Shown piece after piece: positions 14,135-31,331 of a stretch of 64,000 nucleotides of DNA; the first letter of the stretch is position 1, and each line of letters opens with the position of its first letter. This stretch comes from Chondrilla cf. caribensis. Taxonomy: Eukaryota; Porifera; Demospongiae; Chondrillida; Chondrillidae. The translations under genes and the position numbers were made by a program. The stretch is taken from the NCBI GenBank assembly GCA_964020155.1, contig OZ026554.1, positions 5,450,327-5,514,326 on the forward strand, read 5' to 3'. The notes beneath the pieces were generated by a model. That model was not told the DNA's origin and searched no databases. It saw only the letters and a program-made list of their open reading frames with translations.

Positions 14135-16039
14135 GAAAACTGTACACCTTCAAGTGTTGAGTGTACCAAGAGAAGAAAGAGTTCTAGACTGGCGGAGAAG
14201 ACAGTTATGAAAGAGAGAAACTCTACAGCTGATAGCCATGTGAGTGGTCGACCAGGCATGCCCGCAAGTGGCGCTTTTATTGACCACCTTATGTATATTC
14301 ATGATTATCGAGTGTAATTTACCAACCAAAAAGAGCGCGGTCTTCTTCCGTCCTGGATAGGGTTCCATGAGGACTAACCGAGAGGTGTTCTCAACCACCA
14401 ACTGCCTCCAGCAGGTTACTCTTGGAGTAGAATCCTATCAGAGAACAACTCCCATGCAGACAACCCGAAGAGCGTTGTTAGAACCGCGGACTTCCACCAG
14501 CACTCCTGTTCGTGGCTCTTGGCCGACTCAAAACTTCAGTGAATATACCCCAGAGCAGAACAACGGGCTTTTAAATAAGAAACTCCATCTTCAAATAAAA
14601 TCTCCCTTACCGGACTTGACCTGGGCAGACTCGGATCAGTTGTGGGACCTCATGAAAAGTAAAGATTACCTCAAACTCGAGTCAGAGCCACAGCTGAAGC
14701 GACGTCATCCCTGCATAACACCTAATATGCGATCTATTCTTTTGGACTGGATGCAAGAGGTTAGTCACAGTCCTGTTCTTTGTGAAGCTAACAGCTGCAG
14801 TCTTGACACCCATTTGTTTTTCTAATCTCCCATTGTAGGTATCTGAAGTGTACCGACTGCATAGGGAAACATACTATTTGGCATTAGATTTATATGATAG
14901 ATACATGGAGTCCCAGATAGATATTTCGAAAGATGTATTACAGAGAATTGGTGTTACTTGCCTTTTTGCAGCTGCAAAAATCGAGGTATGTATACAAAAC
15001 ATGGATGTTAGCACAGTATGTCTGTGATTAGTGTATCTCCCTGTTTGTTGTTTGCTCAGGAAATATACCCACCTAAAGTCAAGGAATTTGCATACGTGAC
15101 AGATGGTGCCTGCATGGTTTCTGATATTCTAGAAGAGGAGCTAAAGATTTATAAAGTGAGCTAGAACTAGTGTGCCTCCTTGAACAGTGGAATATGCCAC
15201 TGCTCTGATGGAATTTTTTTGTCAGGCTTTAAAATGGAAACTGTCACGATGCTACACAGTGAACAATTGGGTGAACACTTTAATGCAGCTAGGGGATAAT
15301 GTCTCCAGATCAAAAGGAGCCCCTTTACAAATGGAATATCCTGCTGGATTTGTACTCCCTCAATATTCTCCCTTGGATTTCATCAAAGTTATGTCTGTAA
15401 GTTTGATTCCATGTCCCATGTTTTCTGTGTTCACAGTGTACTATCTCTCTCTGATCTGCAGTTATTAGATTTGTGCACCATGGACATCTCTAATAGAATG
15501 TTCAGCCCTAGCATTTTAGCTGCTACTTCAATGTTCCTAGTTTTGGACTCATGTCAACAGTACTTCACTATCATAACTGGTGAGCGGTCATTACTACAGG
15601 CACACTTGACATTGATGAAGTGAAAGGTATCCAATTGCATCTTACATACCTTGTACAGGCATTGAACTGAAGGACATCTCAAGTTGTGTTCACTGGATGA
15701 AGCCATTCTGCTATGCACTTCAGTGTAGAAATAATGTAGTTTTAAAACAATTCCATGGACCTCCAGAGGTACATATGAATGTGTGTCTGTGTATCTATTG
15801 TATACATTTTCATGCATATCTCTTATCATGTGGAACAAACACATCATTTTCTGTAGGTGATGGATAAGGACTGTCACAACATACAAACTCATGAAGTAAA
15901 CCTTCAGATGTTAGACAATGCTCAGAAGTACAGGAGACAGATGGAACAAGTTATTTCTCACCAACATTTGTCAGGAGTAGCTCCTCCTACCCATGGGAGG
16001 CAGTACTTGAGCCCAATGAATGTACATACCCCCGTGTAG
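14135..16039 (+). CDS. cyclin E (first exon unresolved)
   Basis: Eight exons are clear: 14135-14239, 14361-14759, 14839-14985, 15060-15155, 15226-15396, 15462-15579, 15659-15768 and 15857-16039, 442 aa without the first exon. Cyclin box 1 shows HPCITPNMRSILLDWMQE then VSEVYRLHRETYYLALD and EEIYPPKVKEFAYVTDGAC, where DGAC is typical of cyclin E. Box 2 begins LLDLCTMDI; near the C-terminus NIQTHEV matches the cyclin E-specific HNIQTH motif. Cyclin E activates CDK2 at G1/S. Exon 1 may start at ATG 13980, but its best donor (GTAAGC at 13990) does not keep frame with 14135, so the true start is undecided; ATG 14367 is a fallback. AATAAA follows at 16111-16116. Confidence 0.9.
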
Positions 16040-16110
16040 TATATGACATATTGTACGAACAAGGACTCCTACTTTTGATTGTACAATAACTTAACAAATT
16101 TTGAGTTCAT

Positions 16111-16116
16111 TAATAA
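16111..16116 (+). terminator. poly(A) signal of cyclin E
   Basis: AATAAA 72 bases after the cyclin E stop codon and 90 bases before the DHX35 start. Confidence 0.55.
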
Positions 16117-16206
16117 ATGTATGTCGTATGTTAATAGCGCATTCCAGTACATAGGAAGGAATTTGTAACTGGACTTGAAATTGGAGTGGAAATCGCAGCA
16201 ATAAAA

Positions 16207-19200
16207 ATGGCCGCCCCTGCTACCAAAGGTTCGAATTGACTGCAATGAATTCTGTTTCTGGATACCATTGACTGTGAGCAGGAATCATGCAGACAGTTAG
16301 ATTCCAGAAACCAGGTAAAATTCTCATCACCTATGGAGTACGGATGATTTGACTATTTGCATGCAACCTAGGAGCCAAACAGGAGTCTGGTCTGAAATTG
16401 GAGAGAGAAGGGGACGATGGTGCAGTCGAAGGAGCTGGGAGCTGTATTGTGTACAATAAACATAGAAGCATGTCTATCACACAACAAAGACAGCGCTTAC
16501 CCATTTTCAAGGTAAGTAAGTCCGGTAAGGTACTTGCTATCAACTAGTTCATATCTATGGATGCAAATAATTACTCAAGTATTATTAATAAATTGCACAT
16601 TTACAGCCATTCCCAAGGTATTTGAATTGATAACCTCATGTCATGTAGTATGCATTGTCAATGATGTCATGTATTTTCTTCTCGGTTCTAGCTGCATTGT
16701 TTTCTTCTGCTTGTAGCTTCGGAATCACATTCTATACTTGGTTGACAACTACAGGACACTTGTTGTTGTGGGGGAAACTGGTTGCGGGAAAACAACACAG
16801 ATACCCCAGGTGACCACCTCAGTACTTTATGAAGTCAAGTGTGAATTAGCACCCTAAGTTGTGTAACTACTTCCCATAGTATCTTCTGGAAGCTGGTTGG
16901 TCCAGTGGTGGCAAACTCATTGGAGTGACCCAGCCTAGGAGAGTAGCTGTAGTGACTGTTACTGGGCGAGTGGCTGAAGAGAGAGGGGCTGTGGTTGGTC
17001 ATGAGATTGGCTATGCTATTCGTTTTGATGAGCACTGGGATCGTTCCGCTACAAAACTGAAATTCCTGACTGACGGGATGCTAATCCGTGAGATGATGAG
17101 AGATCCCTTGCTTACCAAGTACAGGTACACAAACACAACTCACCTAATCTAATCATTACTTTTCCTCAATCGGAGTGATGCAAACAAATGCACTGTACAT
17201 GCAGTACAGCTGGTACTTCTCTGATAACACTTCTTTGTGGTACATTTCTTATCAGTACCCTTTGATGTGTCATTTGTTACTGTTTTGAGTATTAGCATTT
17301 TCAGTCTATTTTAGTATCTTGAATGTGTGGCAGGTTTGACAATACTTCACTGAAATTGCAGTACCTTACCTTTTGTTGTCACTGTTGTTATTGTTCTAGT
17401 GTTGTGATGTTGGATGAAGCCCATGAAAGAACACTGTGCACTGACATCCTGGCGGGATTGCTTAAAAAGGTACTTTGAGTACTTCATTATCGTATGCCTC
17501 ATTGCAGTGGTGAGAGAACAGGCTTGTTTGATGTCATGTAGGTGTTGCGCAAGCGAGAGGATCTCAAACTTATCGTCTCCTCAGCTACACTGGATGCACA
17601 GGTGATGAAGTACACTTTGTGGCCTCCAGCTGTTGAATATGAACTGTATACTGTGCGAATGTGCCGTTTGTCAGTTGTATAAAGATTTCTTTGAGTTCAA
17701 CACTTCCAAAAACAAAAAGAAAGACACAGCAGCCATTCTATCCATCCCTGGGCGAACTTATGATGTTGATGTTTACCATGTGAATAGGTATGTATGTACA
17801 GTGGGAGCATGCACTGATGGTGCTCTGTAGGGGTAGATGAGTGACCCTGTATATCACATGTTATTCTCTCATTGTGCTATGCAATCAGGCCTATCCCCAA
17901 CTACATTGACACCACCGTGGAGACAGTGTTAGCAATTCACAAGGAGGAACCTCCCGGAGACATTTTGGCTTTCTTGACTGGACAAGACGAAGTGGACAGA
18001 GTCGTCAAGAAGCTAAAGTTTGTTGTGTAGAGTCATTCTCCGACTGTTTCCGCAGTGAAATCATTATTGTGTCTTCTGTAGTGAATTCGCCCAAACGTTG
18101 AAAACAAAACAAAGCTTGTGGCCAATCCCATTATACAGTGCACTACACCCCAAGGACCAGGTGAACTGGTTGACCATAGCAATAGGTTGCATGGCCCAGC
18201 TGAATCGATCTCTGTGTGGGGAGGGTGGTTGTACTGTGGGACGTGTGTGGAAGAGTATACTGCACAGTGTATAGTGTACTGGTGTTTGTACGAGTAGAGG
18301 ATGGGCTGTCAGTGTGTTACTATTACTGTTCTTGTCACTTAGTTGAAGGCTTTTGGGCGAACCCCAGAAGGAACCAGGAAGGTTGTTGTCTCCACCAATA
18401 TTGCTGAAACATCGGTAACTATTATGGGAATTGTTTATGGTACGTTGCTTCATAGTTGAACTCGCTTGGTTGTGGTGAGGATTTTTGTCTTATTCACCAG
18501 TTATTGATTGTGGGTTTGCAAAAATAAAGGCGTTTTCTCCCAAAACTGAGATTGGTATGTTGATCTACACAGTCTCACTGATGTAGAAGTGCTAATGAAT
18601 TGTACTTGTTTCCTTGCCCAAGAGTCCCTCATGGTGGTACCAATCTCACAGTCGTCTGCTGTGCAAAGGGCAGGGAGAGCTGGGAGGGTTCGTTCCGGCA
18701 AAGTCTACCGCCTGTACACAGAGGAGGCATTCATGTCATTGGAGGAGACGATGCCTCCAGAAATGCAGCGCGTCAACTTGTCCAGTGCAGTGCTCCAACT
18801 CAAAGCACTAGGCATAGACAACATTGTCAGATTTGATTTCATTTCTGTGAGACAATGTTTCCCAGTGAGGCGACATCGAATGCAGCATTAATATGCCTCT
18901 CTCCTCTGTAGAGACCACCGTCTGAGAGCCTCATGTGTAGTCTTGAGCTCCTCTATGCACTTGGAGGTACGTGTAGGAAGTCCAGTGTGGCTGGACGCAT
19001 CGTGGTGGGATTATTTTAATGATTTAAACAATCATTTGGATCTGAATACACAAGGCCAAGGACAGCCTACAATGCTGTGGTATTGTCTCATCTCCTCCAG
19101 CTTTGGACAAGGAATGCAAATTGACTGATCCTCTCGGTTTGCAAATTGCTGAATTTCCACTAAATCCAATGTTTGCAAAAATGTTGCTAGAGTCAGGTGA

Positions 19201-20882
19201 GCATTCTCTTACCACTGACATCCATTCTGTTGTGCATTCGCTGTTGATATGAGATGGATATCTTTGCCTCTTCACAGAAAGGTTTGGCTGCTCGGAGGAA
19301 GCGGTTACCATAGCAGCCATGCTCCAAGTTCAAAATGTCTTCCAACAGTTGCCTTGGAAAAAGAGAGAAGTTGTAGGTTTATTAGTATCTACTCCCTTCC
19401 TTCTTAACAATCTGTACATTTTTGTGCTTACTATTTGTAGGAAAAGGCTAAACGTAAATTTATGGTTTATGAGGGAGATCATCTGACTTTGCTCAATGTT
19501 TACAGAGCGTTTGAAAAGGTATGTTAGGTTTATTGTGACCACATCGTACTGCTGAGTGAAGTGTACGGCTTCATTTGTGCAGTACGGAAAGAGTTCCCAG
19601 TGGTGTGGTAACAATTACCTCAACTATCGTGGGTTGGTTCATGCCTCCAACATCCGTCAGCAGCTGACAAAATTGTTGGAAAGATTTAAAGTGAAGATGG
19701 TCTCATGTGGGGACGATGCCAGCTCTGTCCAAAGGTCTATTGTTTCTGGATTCTTCTCAAATGCAGCCCAGCTACACCACTCTGGCGAATACAGGTGTGT
19801 GAGGTGACAAGCTGGTGTATCTTGAATTACATTGCCTGTGTGCTGTTTAGGTATCCTGTGGTATAGGAGTGGATTGGTTGTCCTGTGGTATAGGAGTGGT
19901 TTGGTTGTTCTGTGGTATAGGAGTGGTTTGGTTGTCCTGTGGTACAGGAGTGGTTTGGTTGTCCTGTGGTACAGGAGTGGTTTGGTTGTTCTGTGGTATA
20001 GGAGTGGTTTGGTTGTCCTGTGGTACAGGAGTGGTTTGGTTGTTCTGTGGTACAGGAGTGGTTTGGTTGTTCTGTGGTATAGGAGTGGATTGGTTGTCCT
20101 GTGGTACAGGAGTGGTTTGGTTGTCCTGTGGTATAGGAGTGGTTTGGTTGTCCTGTGGTATAGGAGTGGTTTGGTTGTTCTGTGGTATAGGAGTGGTTTG
20201 GTTGTCCTGTGGTATAGGAGTGGTTTGGTTGTCCTGTGGTACAGGAGTGGTTTGGTTGTTCTGTGGTATAGGAGTGGTTTGGTTGTCCTGTGGTACAGGA
20301 GTGGTTTGGTTGTTCTGTGGTACAGGTGGTGTATGGTTTTCCTGTGGTACAGGAGTGGTTTGGTTTTCCTGTGGTACAAGTGTTCTATCCAGCAATGATG
20401 TATACTCAACATGTACTGTAGAACAATACGAGGAGGACATACACTTTCCCTGCATCCTTCCTCTGTGCTATTCTCAGAAGAAAATCCACCTGAATGGTAC
20501 GTTCTCTGGCTCCATTCTGATACTTGTAGTTTTTGAAGTGAATTTGATAACTACTAATTGGTACTCTGGAATACATAGGATTGTATACAATGAAGTAGTT
20601 CAGACATCAAAACTACTAATGAGAGATGTTACAGTGGTATGTATGCATGACCTTTTCCATCGGATTACAATCAGGTTGACCACATTCTGTATCCATCCTT
20701 CCAACTCTAGATTGAGTCATCATGGTTGCATGAGTTGGCACCCCATTTCTACCAATATGGAACAGTTAGTTGCTATTAGTTGTTGATTACTGAGTTTGCG
20801 TCCGTTATCGATTATCACACTCGCTTTTATTCAGGACAGAGAACTGGCAGAAGCAGCGAAAAGAAAGAAGCCGAACGAGTGA
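16207..20882 (+). CDS. DHX35: DEAH-box RNA helicase DHX35
   Basis: Twenty-two exons give 704 aa (human DHX35 703): 16207-16228, 16297-16314, 16372-16511, 16717-16809, 16880-17124, 17400-17469, 17542-17601, 17675-17787, 17889-18017, 18082-18160, 18343-18439, 18501-18554, 18623-18846, 18912-18966, 19101-19196, 19278-19372, 19441-19518, 19583-19794, 20422-20496, 20579-20636, 20711-20764 and 20835-20882. Motifs in order: [10 protein letters not shown] (I), TQPRRVA (Ia), DEAH (II), SSATLDA (III), [11 protein letters not shown] (V), [13 protein letters not shown] (VI), then the HA2/OB-fold part with CRLT-like KLTDPLG and [16 protein letters not shown]. The start gives MAAPATKVRFQKPG, which mirrors the human N-terminus and needs an 18-nt exon 2. 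DHX35 is associated with the spliceosome C complex. Intron 18 carries a 27-bp minisatellite. Confidence 0.95.
19855..20390. repeat. 27-bp minisatellite, about 20 copies
   Basis: Unit GGTATAGGAGTGGTTTGGTT plus GTCCTGT, alternating TAT/TAC and TCC/TTC variants, in DHX35 intron 18. Long ORFs in both directions ([17 protein letters not shown]) are repeat artefacts: the DHX35 frame resumes only at 20422. Confidence 0.95.
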
Positions 20883-20952
20883 CTCCATACTTCAGTTTTT
20901 AATGAGATTCATTGATTCCGTTTTACGTTTCGAGTACGTTTGATTCATTAAA

Positions 20953-26560
<5,608 letters not shown>

Positions 26561-27009
26561 ACAGGTTCTGTCACCATTTCTGTCACTTGTTCCAAACTGA
26601 ACAACTTTTTGACCATTATATTTATCTGTCTCTCTTTACTTATGAATCTGATTGTGTCTTTGGTCTTAACAGTTTACGTATGTATTTCAACTCATGTTGG
26701 ATTGCACTCACACACACACTGCATGTTTATATGGAATTAATTGATCTTGGTTTACACATCTTTGATTATTTTGTATTTTGTGTTCTCTGTCTTTTACGTA
26801 CAACTATTACTCTTTATGTACTCTACATATAGGATGTCATGTGACAACCATGTGATAGAATTGGACCAATCATAAAGCTAAAGTTCTATCAGTGGTACTT
26901 AATATATTGCACATTATGACATGATATGCAGATACAAATGAAATAAAATTAATTCAGTACATGTACATGTACGTGTGAAATACTTGTGAATGGAAAGTGA
27001 CAAAATGTC
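26561..27009. other. convergent 3' region of PRPF4B and MRPL3
   Basis: AATAAA at 26942-26947 is a candidate poly(A) signal for PRPF4B (+). No other gene was seen. The MRPL3 3' UTR must overlap this interval. Confidence 0.5.
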
Positions 27010-28578
27010 CTATTTGTTTTGCTTCAGTTTACTGGCTACTTCAATTGTTGGTGAAAATGGGAGGTGGATGTCGTCTGAGAAGACTTCCTCTGGTAGTGCC
27101 TCACTTTCGGTGGGGATGTGAGTGGGGAAGGGTGACAGTGATGGGTGAGGCTTCCTCCTGGCATCTGTCACTCTGACATACTGCGTACGGTGTCCTGGCA
27201 CTGCACCTTTCACATAGAGCACATTGAAGGTGTGGTTTATCCGGTATACCTAGGAAGGGCCAACGACAATGGATCAAGGAAGGGGCCAACGACAGTGGAT
27301 CATATGTAGGAGTAATTTCAATGAATACAGTTATACATCCCCTGACACATTGGAACTCAGTTATACTAGGATTTACTGGGTATACTACAAATGAGGGTTA
27401 ATGTGTTTTGTATAAAGTACATAATTTGTGTGTTTTCTGTTCACCTTTAAACTTGGAACTGTTCTTCTCTTACATCCCATCCTTCCAGGCATTCTCTTCC
27501 CTGGCCATATTCTCCCCGGATCCCCACCTCCTCCAGTAGCACCCATTTTACGGTGTGTTTTCGTGACTCCATGAGAGGCAGGTTGACCTGACATCCCATG
27601 GCGCTTCATCACACCTTGAAAACCTTTTCCAATCCTAAAAGAGTATCCATACATACATGTAATGCAATGTTACAATGTGTTAGAAATGGAGTGCAGATTG
27701 TACAATAGTGGGAACAGTCCTGCTGTACTCACGTAGTAGCACAGACATCCACGTATTGACCTGGTGTGAAGTGAGCGGCTGTTATACTAGTGCCGGGTGG
27801 CAACAGCGCATCCTCCGTGACACGAAACTCCCACAACTTCCTTTTCGGTGGAACATCAACACTAGAAAAGTGACCACAGAGTGCCTTTGGTATCTACATA
27901 GGTACATAGTCAGACAGGGTTAGTCACAGGAGTGCATGGTGGGATCTACCATTGACCACTAATATCCCATGTGATGTCAGCCATTTTGCTGTTGTTTATA
28001 ACAGCTGGTATGTTCACAGACCTTGTGGGGCTTGGGGTGGTCGACAGCTCCTATCTGCAGTGCAGAGTAGCCTTCCTTGTCCACTGTCCTCACCTGTACC
28101 ACCTGATTATCCAGAATCTAAAGACAAAGATTGAGTATAGATGTAAAGAGCAGTACTATTCCATGTATTATATCAGCTTATCACATACAGAGCACACACA
28201 CACTTCAGTGTATGCAAGAACATGAACTCCACATATTCTGTAATACAGTAAAAGTAAGGGATACCACAATAACATGGTGGGGTGCATATTATCACTCGCC
28301 TGCAGGAGAGTCACTGCTATTCTGTTTCCATTGCTGTCCCACAGATGTGACATGCCCACCTTCAAAGCAATGGCGCCCGTACGCTTGGAACTGCGCGTCC
28401 ATTCTCGACGTTCTAGACGAAGATTACCATTTGTAGTACTATCTTCCCGCTGCTCTCCAGTGTTAGCACTTGAAGCTACTGAACTCAACTTCGAGGAGAA
28501 CATATTACAGAGCGACGGGCGATGCCACTTTAATACATGGTACATTATTGTGCTAACGCACCTACATTTGGCCTCCAT
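27010..28578 (-). CDS. MRPL3: mitochondrial ribosomal protein uL3m
   Basis: Five minus-strand exons, 28300-28578, 28022-28117, 27733-27893, 27445-27634 and 27010-27249, give 321 aa (human MRPL3 348). Matches to the family run through all exons: [99 protein letters not shown] and [14 protein letters not shown]. It is a core protein of the mitochondrial large subunit. The first 80 residues are basic and poorly conserved, as for an import signal. Intron 1 begins with GC rather than GT, because only CTGCAG|GCGAGT keeps frame. The start codon lies 28 bp from the divergent URI1 start. Confidence 0.93.
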
Positions 28579-28606
28579 TTTTACTAAGTTTCAGAGGGTA
28601 TATAAA
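28579..28606. promoter_or_regulatory. 28-bp gap between divergent start codons (MRPL3 / URI1)
   Basis: The two ATGs are separated by 28 bp containing TATATAAA next to the URI1 start. Transcription must begin within this gap or inside the neighbouring coding sequence, so 5' UTRs are minimal or the transcripts overlap. Confidence 0.6.
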
Positions 28607-29212
28607 ATGGCCGCTGAAATACAACCGGAAAACTTTAACAGGCTGCAAGAAGAGCAGAAAAGAGTACGCAAGTAAACAAACATTACAGAATGACAATATG
28701 TCGATTATTAAAATGCTCAATTTGTTTGTAGGCTGTTGAAGATTGTAGGAGTCGAGTGACACAGTGGTATGTACTGGTAATTCAGTTTACCATAATAGTT
28801 TAGTGGACAGAAGTTGGTGAAATAGTGTATTCTTTACTTCGCTGTGTGTATGCATGGACATGATTCCTTGACTTCCTTAAGGCTGACAGTCAGAAAATGT
28901 CTACCCTTGTGTTTTCAGGGAACAGTTTGGAAATGACTATGATGCACTACATAGAAAATTGACTGATTTGCCTCTCAAGGTGACCCACAACATCATGGTA
29001 TGTCTAACTTGTGATTATAGTTAGGCCACTACTGCTCTTTGATTGTTTCTAGTATATTCTAGTATACTATTGTCATAGGTCCCCTTTGGCCGGTTTGCAT
29101 TCATGCCTGGTCAACTGTACCATACCAACGAGATTCATGTTCTCCTTGGAGACAACTGGTTTGCTCTAAGATCAGCCCAACAAGCTGCTGAAATAGTAGA
29201 TCGGAGAAGAAA

Positions 29213-29255
<43 letters not shown>

Positions 29256-29308
29256 TGAGTGAGTGAGTGTGTGTGTGTGTGTGTGTGTATGTGTGTGTGT
29301 GTGTGTAT

Positions 29309-29355
<47 letters not shown>

Positions 29356-30845
29356 TGTTTTCTTTTCATGGAAGTTGTGCTAGAAAGACTAAAAGCAAGT
29401 CAAGAGGAGCTGCGTAACCTTGAAGAACAGGCTAAACATACAGAAGAGTTCCAGTTATTCGCAAGAGTGAGGTTAACTGTATGAAGGATTCAATTGTATG
29501 CGTGTGTGTGTTGGTATGTGTGGTGTAGGAGGGTGTGTTGTGTGGTGTAGGAGGGTGTGTATGTGTGGTGTAGGAGGGTGTGTGTGTGGTGTAGGAGGGT
29601 GTGTGTGTGGTGTAGGAGGGTGTGGTGTGAGGGTACAGGAACAGATGTGCTATGCTGTACTGCTTGGTTCATACATCCACACAATGTACTCTTTATGTTG
29701 GTTTGCAGGACAGATCTAAGTTCGTGGAGATCAAAGAAGAAGTACAGGGAGAAGGTGTGTTGTGAGCATGTGGTCATGTACTGTTGGTGAGTGGAATGTT
29801 CAGTAAATACCAGCTCTATTGAACTAATAGATGTCACGAGTGGAGAGAGAAAAAGAGTGGCTCATACACCGAACTGGAGCAAGAAGATGGCAGTCAGTGA
29901 GAGACAGAAAGAAGAGACTCTTTCTCAAGAGCAGCTCTGGGCTCGTCTTGACGAATTGGAAAAACAGGAGAAGGAAAGAATGGAGTTGGGAACAGAACCT
30001 CCCCTTTCGAGCAAGCCAGAGAATGTTCCTTCAGAAGGAGTACCAGTTGAGAACAGAATAACATTTCAACACACACCTTCTGTTTCCAAAGAAACTGTGG
30101 TAGGTACAAAATGATTGAGTATATATCCATTTTGCTTGTATTAGATTTACTAAACATTGTCATATTTCCTTAACACTTTGTATGCAAAGAAAAGATCCAG
30201 TGAAGGTGGTGTGATAGCCAGTCCAGCAGATTTGTTCCTCATATTCTCTAAACAAGATTCTAATCTTGTTGAACCAAAGAAGAGGATGGAGGAAGAACCT
30301 CTGGGAGAAGGAAAGAAAGGTGTCAAGTGGAGCAAAGACCTGGAAAGTGTTCAACCCATCCCTAATAGGAAAGAGGAGAAGAGAGTCCAACACTTGCACA
30401 AGGAAACAAAACCTATCCCTGTTCCACTTGGAGAAGAGGTAAGGCAATGTTACTTTGGAGCTGCTGTGACCTAGTGCCTTGTGTATTGTAGTGTTGTTAC
30501 GACCACGCATACACAGATACACCACCTGCTGCTCACATGGTAACATGGTTAAATGGTAAATACACCCACACTTCCTGTTGGTTGCCAGCAGTTGATTTCT
30601 TCTTTACCATAGGCATTTTCTGGAGTTGTATCGGAAAGGACTGTCAGCCATAGTTATGAGAAATCCTCTTCAGAGACCGAGGTATGTTGTCGGATTTATA
30701 ATGTATTTGTGTGTTAACAGGTCTTGTGTGTGTGTGTGTGTACATCAATCTACTATACATGTAAATATATAATGTGTTTCCATAGCAACAGCAGAAGAGT
30801 GTGCAGAAGGTTTCTAAATTCAAAGCTTCAAGACAAAAGAGATGA
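28607..30845 (+). CDS. URI1: unconventional prefoldin RPB5 interactor
   Basis: Ten exons, 28607-28663, 28732-28766, 28919-28997, 29079-29214, 29375-29466, 29709-29754, 29831-30099, 30190-30438, 30613-30681 and 30786-30845, give 363 aa (human 535). The prefoldin-alpha domain holds HNIMVPFGRFAFMPGQLYH and NEIHVLLGDNWFALRSA, followed by a coiled coil (LERLKASQEELRNLEEQAKH). The RPB5-binding part includes QLWARLDELEKQE. The URI box FSGVVSERTV and the terminal KVSKFKASRQKR close the protein. URI1 is part of the R2TP/prefoldin-like complex that assembles RNA polymerase II. The long acidic stretch of vertebrate URI1 is absent. The exon 4 donor is the first GT of a (TG)n tract, and the exon 8 acceptor (GCAAAG) is weak. 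Confidence 0.92.
29214..29350. repeat. (TG)n-rich tract at a URI1 splice donor
   Basis: Interrupted TG/GAGT run starting at the exon 4 donor and nearly filling intron 4. A second repeat block (GTGTAGGAGGGTGTGTGTG) lies at about 29515-29635 in intron 5. Confidence 0.93.
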
Positions 30846-31331
30846 GAAAATATTCCTTTAATAAGAGGAGCTTTTGGATTTCCAATTTTATAACAGTATC
30901 AATTCACTTAATGTATTTGTGAAATTAACATAAAGATGGTTTAAATTGTGGAGAGCTTCAAATTCCTCGTGATTTAATCATGATTCTGATCTTCCACTTC
31001 CAACACACAACCCAACACGTACTGCACAGGAAGAATAAGTCAACCAGCACATTGATGTAATGTAATCAGTCTGATGTCAAGTAACTGAATAGTCCCTAAT
31101 ATTGTCCCATAATGATTTTACGTATATTCAGTAATAATTAATTTTTATTATTTGTCATTCACTATTTTTGATCCAATACATGGTATAATCATTGCTACAC
31201 AATGGCACAAATATATATGCATGAGATTAATGATAAATGACTAAAATTAAATTAATACTAGTGAAGTAACAATTGCTTGGTCAAGGGAATTTAGTGCGTA
31301 CGTAGATTCAACACAGTGTGACAATCTCAAA
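30846..31331. other. convergent 3' region of URI1 and EIF2S2
   Basis: TTTATT at 31144-31149 is AATAAA on the minus strand and may serve EIF2S2. The rest is AT-rich with no supported gene. Confidence 0.5.

Noticed and set aside
13980..14210. Reading 13980-14210 as the complete cyclin E first exon
   Set aside because: Its frame runs into TGA at 14210 and does not match the frame of the following exon. The best donor at 13990 gives the wrong phase.
20395..20496. DHX35 exon starting at 20394 (acceptor TATCCAG)
   Set aside because: That frame loses the conserved [16 protein letters not shown]. The acceptor at 20421 restores [16 protein letters not shown] in frame.
19657..20786. ORFs of 188-305 aa made of WYRSGLVVL or LYHRTTKP repeats
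   Set aside because: They come from the 27-bp minisatellite. The DHX35 frame splices over it from 19794 to 20422.
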